Shown here piece by piece: positions 5,554 through 7,426 of a stretch of DNA of 7,426 nucleotides. This DNA is from an uncultured Clostridia bacterium (GTDB lineage Bacteria; Bacillota; Clostridia; Christensenellales; UBA1242). The position numbers were made by a program, and so were the translations under genes. The notes below the pieces were generated by a model. It was not told the origin of the DNA. It searched no databases and was given only the letters and a program-made list of their open reading frames with translations. Positions within the stretch are counted from its first letter, which is position 1. Every line of letters begins with the position of its first letter. Where the stretch lies: positions 1-7,426 of the forward strand of contig CAOJNR010000051.1 in the NCBI GenBank assembly GCA_948439925.1, read 5' to 3'.

Positions 5554-6105
5554 TTAAGCCAAATGTGGATCTTCACTTGTGTTTTGTGATTTTGTGTTAT
5601 CTTGCCATTTGCTTTCGATGATTGAATTATAAACGATTTCAGCTTGTTCACAACAAGTCTTTCCAAGTTTATAATTTCCTGCTGAAAAATGTTTTTTAAA
5701 CGATTGATGTCTCTTTTTTTCATCTTCTTCTTGACCAAGATGATACTCGGTTTTTATATACTTATACACAGCAGAACTAATAATAGTGTCTCTCTCATCA
5801 AAAGGTTTTTTGATGATTTCCGCAGTGCTTTCGAGTGCAATATCTAATGACGACAAAGCTTTAATAGTTGTCTCAGAGAATTGATTTTCATTTAAATCAT
5901 CTAGCTGATTCAAAACATCTTGTTTACCTTGACAACTTAATAAGCCTTTATCAGTTAATACATAAGCATAGTCACGTGATTCAGTCCAAACTCCAAAATT
6001 ATTTAACCAAAAATGTAAAGAAATGCATGCCATAATATCCTTTTCGTCATTAACATCACACTCTTTGCCAAAAACAGTTTTAAAAATCTCTTGATCTATT
6101 TTCAT
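5554..6105 (-). CDS. Hypothetical protein, 183 residues, family not recognised
   Basis: I do not recognise this protein. The start at 6105 is set by the strong ribosome site GGAGGGG just upstream and by a promoter further out; a longer frame from 6153 would begin inside the -35 box. The product is soluble and acidic, with no signal peptide or membrane segment. The N-terminal third contains 'ISLHFWLNNFGVWTESRDYAYVLTDKGLL', where 'YVLTDKGLL' recalls the wing of winged-helix proteins; this is weak evidence only. The middle (about 60-110) is helical and rich in Asp, Glu and Leu. Residues 110-165 carry charged helices with two adjacent Cys ('KTCCEQAE'). The tail 'QDNTKSQNTSEDPHLA' looks disordered. 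Its own promoter suggests independent expression. A regulatory or stress role is possible but not shown. Confidence 0.75.
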   Translation of the reverse strand: MKIDQEIFKTVFGKECDVNDEKDIMACISLHFWLNNFGVWTESRDYAYVLTDKGLLSCQGKQDVLNQLDDLNENQFSETTIKALSSLDIALESTAEIIKKPFDERDTIISSAVYKYIKTEYHLGQEEDEKKRHQSFKKHFSAGNYKLGKTCCEQAEIVYNSIIESKWQDNTKSQNTSEDPHLA

Positions 6106-6124
6106 TTCCCCTCCACACACCAAT

Positions 6125-6153
6125 ATAATACCAAAAAAATCATGTAAAGTCAA
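6125..6153 (-). promoter_or_regulatory. Promoter of the 183-aa hypothetical gene
   Basis: On the minus strand: TTGACT (6153-6148), exactly 17 bases, TATTAT (6130-6125). The predicted start is near 6118, leaving a leader of about 13 bases that holds GGAGGGG. It lies between the MBL stop (6164) and this gene's ATG (6105). Confidence 0.7.
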
Positions 6154-6163
6154 TACCTAAATT

Positions 6164-6775
6164 TTACCTTTTCAAAAATCTAATAAACGCTTTGATGTTA
6201 CGCTTTTGGCGTGCAAATTCAGAATCTTCGCCATGTCCGCTGTGGCAAATTTCAAACTCAAACGCGTCAAGTTTTTCAAGAGATGAAATCATTTCTTCCT
6301 TGCTTGAACCATAAAGGTCAGTTCTGCCTATGCCATTGTCAAACAGCGTGTCGCCAGCAAAGAGGTGATTGTTTAGAAGAAAGCATAATGAGGATTTGCA
6401 ATGTCCAGGAGTGGATAAATATTGAATTTCAAAATCGCCAAGTTCGATTTTTCCGTTATTTCTTAGAAAGACAAAGTCTTCAAATGAATTGAGTTTAAAA
6501 CTCTCGCCATAGTTTTTGGCTGGGTCTAAAAGCTCATCTTTGGCAAATCCGCTTGCATAAATTTTGCAGTCAAACATTTTTGCATAATCAAGGGCATGCA
6601 TTGCGTGGTCATAATGTCCGTGCGTCAAAAGCACAGCCATGACTTTTAAATTTCCGACCGCTTGCTTAACCAGTTTTGGTTCCACGCCTGCGTCAACTAC
6701 CACACAACTGTTGCCATTTTTGCATACAAAAATATTGGATTCAAGATATTCACTCTTTAAATTTTTGATTTCCAT
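6164..6775 (-). CDS. MBL-fold metallo-hydrolase, glyoxalase II-like
   Basis: 203 residues from ATG 6775. Metal-binding residues of the metallo-beta-lactamase fold are all visible: THGHYDH with H52, H54, D56 and H57; 'STPGHCKSS' with H125; 'FAGDTLF' with D142; and 'HSGHG' with H181. The short single-domain form resembles the small hydroxyacylglutathione hydrolase-like (YcbL/GloB-like) enzymes of many Firmicutes, which hydrolyse thioesters or related esters; the real substrate is unknown. It is cytoplasmic, with no signal peptide. A TTG at 6790 in the same frame would add five residues, but that TTG abuts the TATAAT box (6787-6782), so ATG 6775 is preferred. No Shine-Dalgarno precedes it. The 183-aa gene lies downstream on the same strand but has its own promoter, so linkage is uncertain. 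Confidence 0.9.
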   Translation of the reverse strand: MEIKNLKSEYLESNIFVCKNGNSCVVVDAGVEPKLVKQAVGNLKVMAVLLTHGHYDHAMHALDYAKMFDCKIYASGFAKDELLDPAKNYGESFKLNSFEDFVFLRNNGKIELGDFEIQYLSTPGHCKSSLCFLLNNHLFAGDTLFDNGIGRTDLYGSSKEEMISSLEKLDAFEFEICHSGHGEDSEFARQKRNIKAFIRFLKR

Positions 6776-6781
6776 AGCATT

Positions 6782-6810
6782 ATTATACAATTTTAATTTA
6801 ATTTTGAAAA
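6782..6810 (-). promoter_or_regulatory. Promoter of the MBL hydrolase gene, predicted leaderless
   Basis: On the minus strand: TTTTCA (6810-6805), 17-base spacer, perfect TATAAT (6787-6782). Counting six bases on from the -10 box puts the first transcribed base at 6775, which is the A of the ATG. The -35 box matches only four of six bases. Confidence 0.5.
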
Positions 6811-6850
6811 GTTTTTTTATGCTTTAACAACAAAAATCTAGCATATTTTG

Positions 6851-6879
6851 TTGACTTAGGCGTGAGATTATAGTAAAAT
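6851..6879 (+). promoter_or_regulatory. Promoter of tRNA-Trp
   Basis: TTGACT (6851-6856), 17-base spacer, TAAAAT (6874-6879). The predicted start is near 6886, eleven bases before the mature tRNA. Confidence 0.7.
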
Positions 6880-6896
6880 AATGTTGTTAACTTTAT

Positions 6897-6970
6897 AGGG
6901 GTGTAGTTCATCGGTAGAATAAGAGTCTCCAAAACTCCTGAGGAGGGTTCGATTCCTTCCACCCCTGCCA
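6897..6970 (+). tRNA. tRNA-Trp (anticodon CCA)
   Basis: A complete cloverleaf of 74 bases. The acceptor strands AGGGGTG (6897-6903) and CACCCCT (6960-6966) pair fully; discriminator G and encoded CCA follow (6968-6970). The D-arm is GTTC/GAAT around ATCGGTA. The anticodon arm is AGAGT (6922-6926) and ACTCC with loop CTCCAAA; the anticodon CCA is at 6929-6931 and the 27-43 pair is A/C. The T-arm is GAGGG/CCTTC with loop TTCGATT. Anticodon CCA reads UGG only, so no UGA recoding is implied. Confidence 0.95.
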
Positions 6971-6974
6971 ACAC

Positions 6975-7010
6975 GCGACAAAACTAAAATGTTAAAAAAC
7001 ATTTTGTCGC
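6975..7010 (+). other. Hairpin immediately downstream of tRNA-Trp
   Basis: GCGAC (6975-6979) pairs with GTCGC (7006-7010), and AAAATGTT (6986-6993) with AACATTTT (6998-7005), leaving a small bulge. No T-run follows, so this is more likely a structure used in tRNA 3' processing or a partial terminator than the main stop. Confidence 0.5.
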
Positions 7011-7035
7011 AACTTAAAAATGGATCAAAAAAAAT

Positions 7036-7061
7036 CACCGATAAAATTCGGTGTTTTTTTT
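7036..7061 (+). terminator. Rho-independent terminator of the tRNA-Trp transcript
   Basis: CACCGA (7036-7041), loop, TCGGTG (7048-7053), then eight T's (7054-7061); the preceding A-run extends the stem. Confidence 0.8.
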
Positions 7062-7111
7062 GATAATAAACCGGATTATTAAAATAAATTATATATCTCA
7101 TTTTTTGCATA

Positions 7112-7140
7112 TTGACAAGTGGGTGATTTGGTGATAAAAT
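7112..7140 (+). promoter_or_regulatory. Promoter of the 3'-terminal gene
   Basis: Perfect TTGACA (7112-7117), 17-base spacer, TAAAAT (7135-7140) with an extended -10 TG at 7132-7133. The predicted start is near 7147. The ribosome site GAGGAG (7152-7157) follows. Confidence 0.75.
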
Positions 7141-7162
7141 GTTAACAAAAAGAGGAGAATAA

Positions 7163-7426
7163 ATGAAAAACAATCTTTTTGTTAAAATCTTGAATGAATG
7201 GGAAAATTGTGACGAACTTGAAAGATTTAAACTTCTTCAAGAGTTTGAGAATGAAAATGCGGAACGACAAAATCGAAATGCACGAACTCTTATGATTGAT
7301 GAAAGTGCCAAGCCTTACAGTGAAAACAATGGGGCAGCTGCATACTACTGCTTGCAATATCCAGAATATATTTTCATTTGTTCACCTGCCAAAACAACAG
7401 CGTTTATTTCAATGTTAGACTTGACA
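7163..7426 (+). CDS. Hypothetical protein, N-terminal 88 residues (cut by window end)
   Basis: The frame is open from ATG 7163 to the last base, with GAGGAG five bases before the start and a near-ideal promoter, so a real and probably well-expressed gene is likely. I do not recognise the product. The visible part begins with a charged helical stretch ('VKILNEWENCDELERFKLLQEFENENAERQ' spans about residues 7-36), followed by 'RTLMIDESAKPYSENNGAAAYYC' and a more hydrophobic, beta-like part, 'YPEYIFICSPAKTTAFISML'. There is no signal peptide at the N-terminus. The gene has its own promoter after the tRNA-Trp terminator. The missing C-terminal part could change this reading. Confidence 0.75.
   Translation, partial: MKNNLFVKILNEWENCDELERFKLLQEFENENAERQNRNARTLMIDESAKPYSENNGAAAYYCLQYPEYIFICSPAKTTAFISMLDLT

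Noticed and set aside
6106..6153. Longer start at 6153 for the 183-aa gene
   Set aside because: The extra codons would cover the -35 and -10 boxes and the GGAGGGG ribosome site; ATG 6105 has proper spacing.
6211..6492. 93-residue plus-strand open frame opposite the MBL gene
   Set aside because: It lies antisense to a clear enzyme gene with all metal ligands; composition is that of a reversed coding frame.
6776..6790. TTG start at 6790 for the MBL hydrolase
   Set aside because: It precedes and overlaps the TATAAT box, has no ribosome site, and adds only five residues outside the conserved fold.
1..7426. CRISPR array, restriction-modification, toxin-antitoxin or other known defence system
   Set aside because: No regularly spaced repeats, no nuclease or methylase motifs, and no paired small toxin/antitoxin genes are visible.

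Overview
The window looks like chromosomal DNA of a low-GC, AT-rich Firmicute, probably a Clostridia-type gut lineage. The grounds are the AT-rich base composition, strong GGAGG-type ribosome sites before most genes, TTGACA-N17-TATAAT-type promoters, a DnaD-domain protein next to a DnaC/DnaI-type ATPase, and a lipoprotein signal peptide. Nothing suggests a recoded genetic code (TGA ends the DnaD gene, and the tRNA-Trp has anticodon CCA). The lineage is an inference from these features; no database comparison was possible.

Left end (1-930): the 3' part of a tyrosine recombinase (integrase) gene runs in from outside the window and ends at 429. About 200 bases later comes a tRNA-Lys(CTT)-derived sequence whose 3' half (627-671) is intact but whose 5' half does not pair with it. 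This is the usual look of one end of an integrated element (int gene next to an att site in a tRNA 3' end). The last 18 bases of that tRNA-derived segment recur at 869-886. Between the copies lie a terminator and a GC-richer, hairpin-rich noncoding segment; a second terminator with a perfect 20-bp stem follows. A good promoter (551-579) sits just upstream of the chimeric tRNA, so a short tRNA-like RNA may be made.

Middle (930-5510): next to the att region is a truncated N-terminal piece of an ABC exporter (minus strand), then a secreted M1-family metallopeptidase lipoprotein (minus). Facing away from it is a two-gene primosome operon (plus): a protein with an N-terminal winged-helix region and about four DnaD-like C-domain repeats, then a zinc-binding AAA+ helicase loader of the DnaC/DnaI type. 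Together these would load the replicative helicase. A bidirectional terminator closes the operon.

Right end (5510-7426): two minus-strand genes, an unrecognised 183-aa protein with its own promoter and strong ribosome site, and a glyoxalase II-like metallo-beta-lactamase-fold hydrolase. Then, on the plus strand, come a complete tRNA-Trp(CCA) with promoter and downstream hairpins, and the start of an unrecognised gene cut by the window end.

The most unusual area is 430-930: a chimeric tRNA att junction with its own promoter, tandem tRNA-end repeats and a palindrome-rich insert. A second unusual point is that two genes lacking a Shine-Dalgarno sequence (M1 peptidase and MBL hydrolase) have promoter-like sequences placed so that the mRNA would start at, or two bases before, the ATG.
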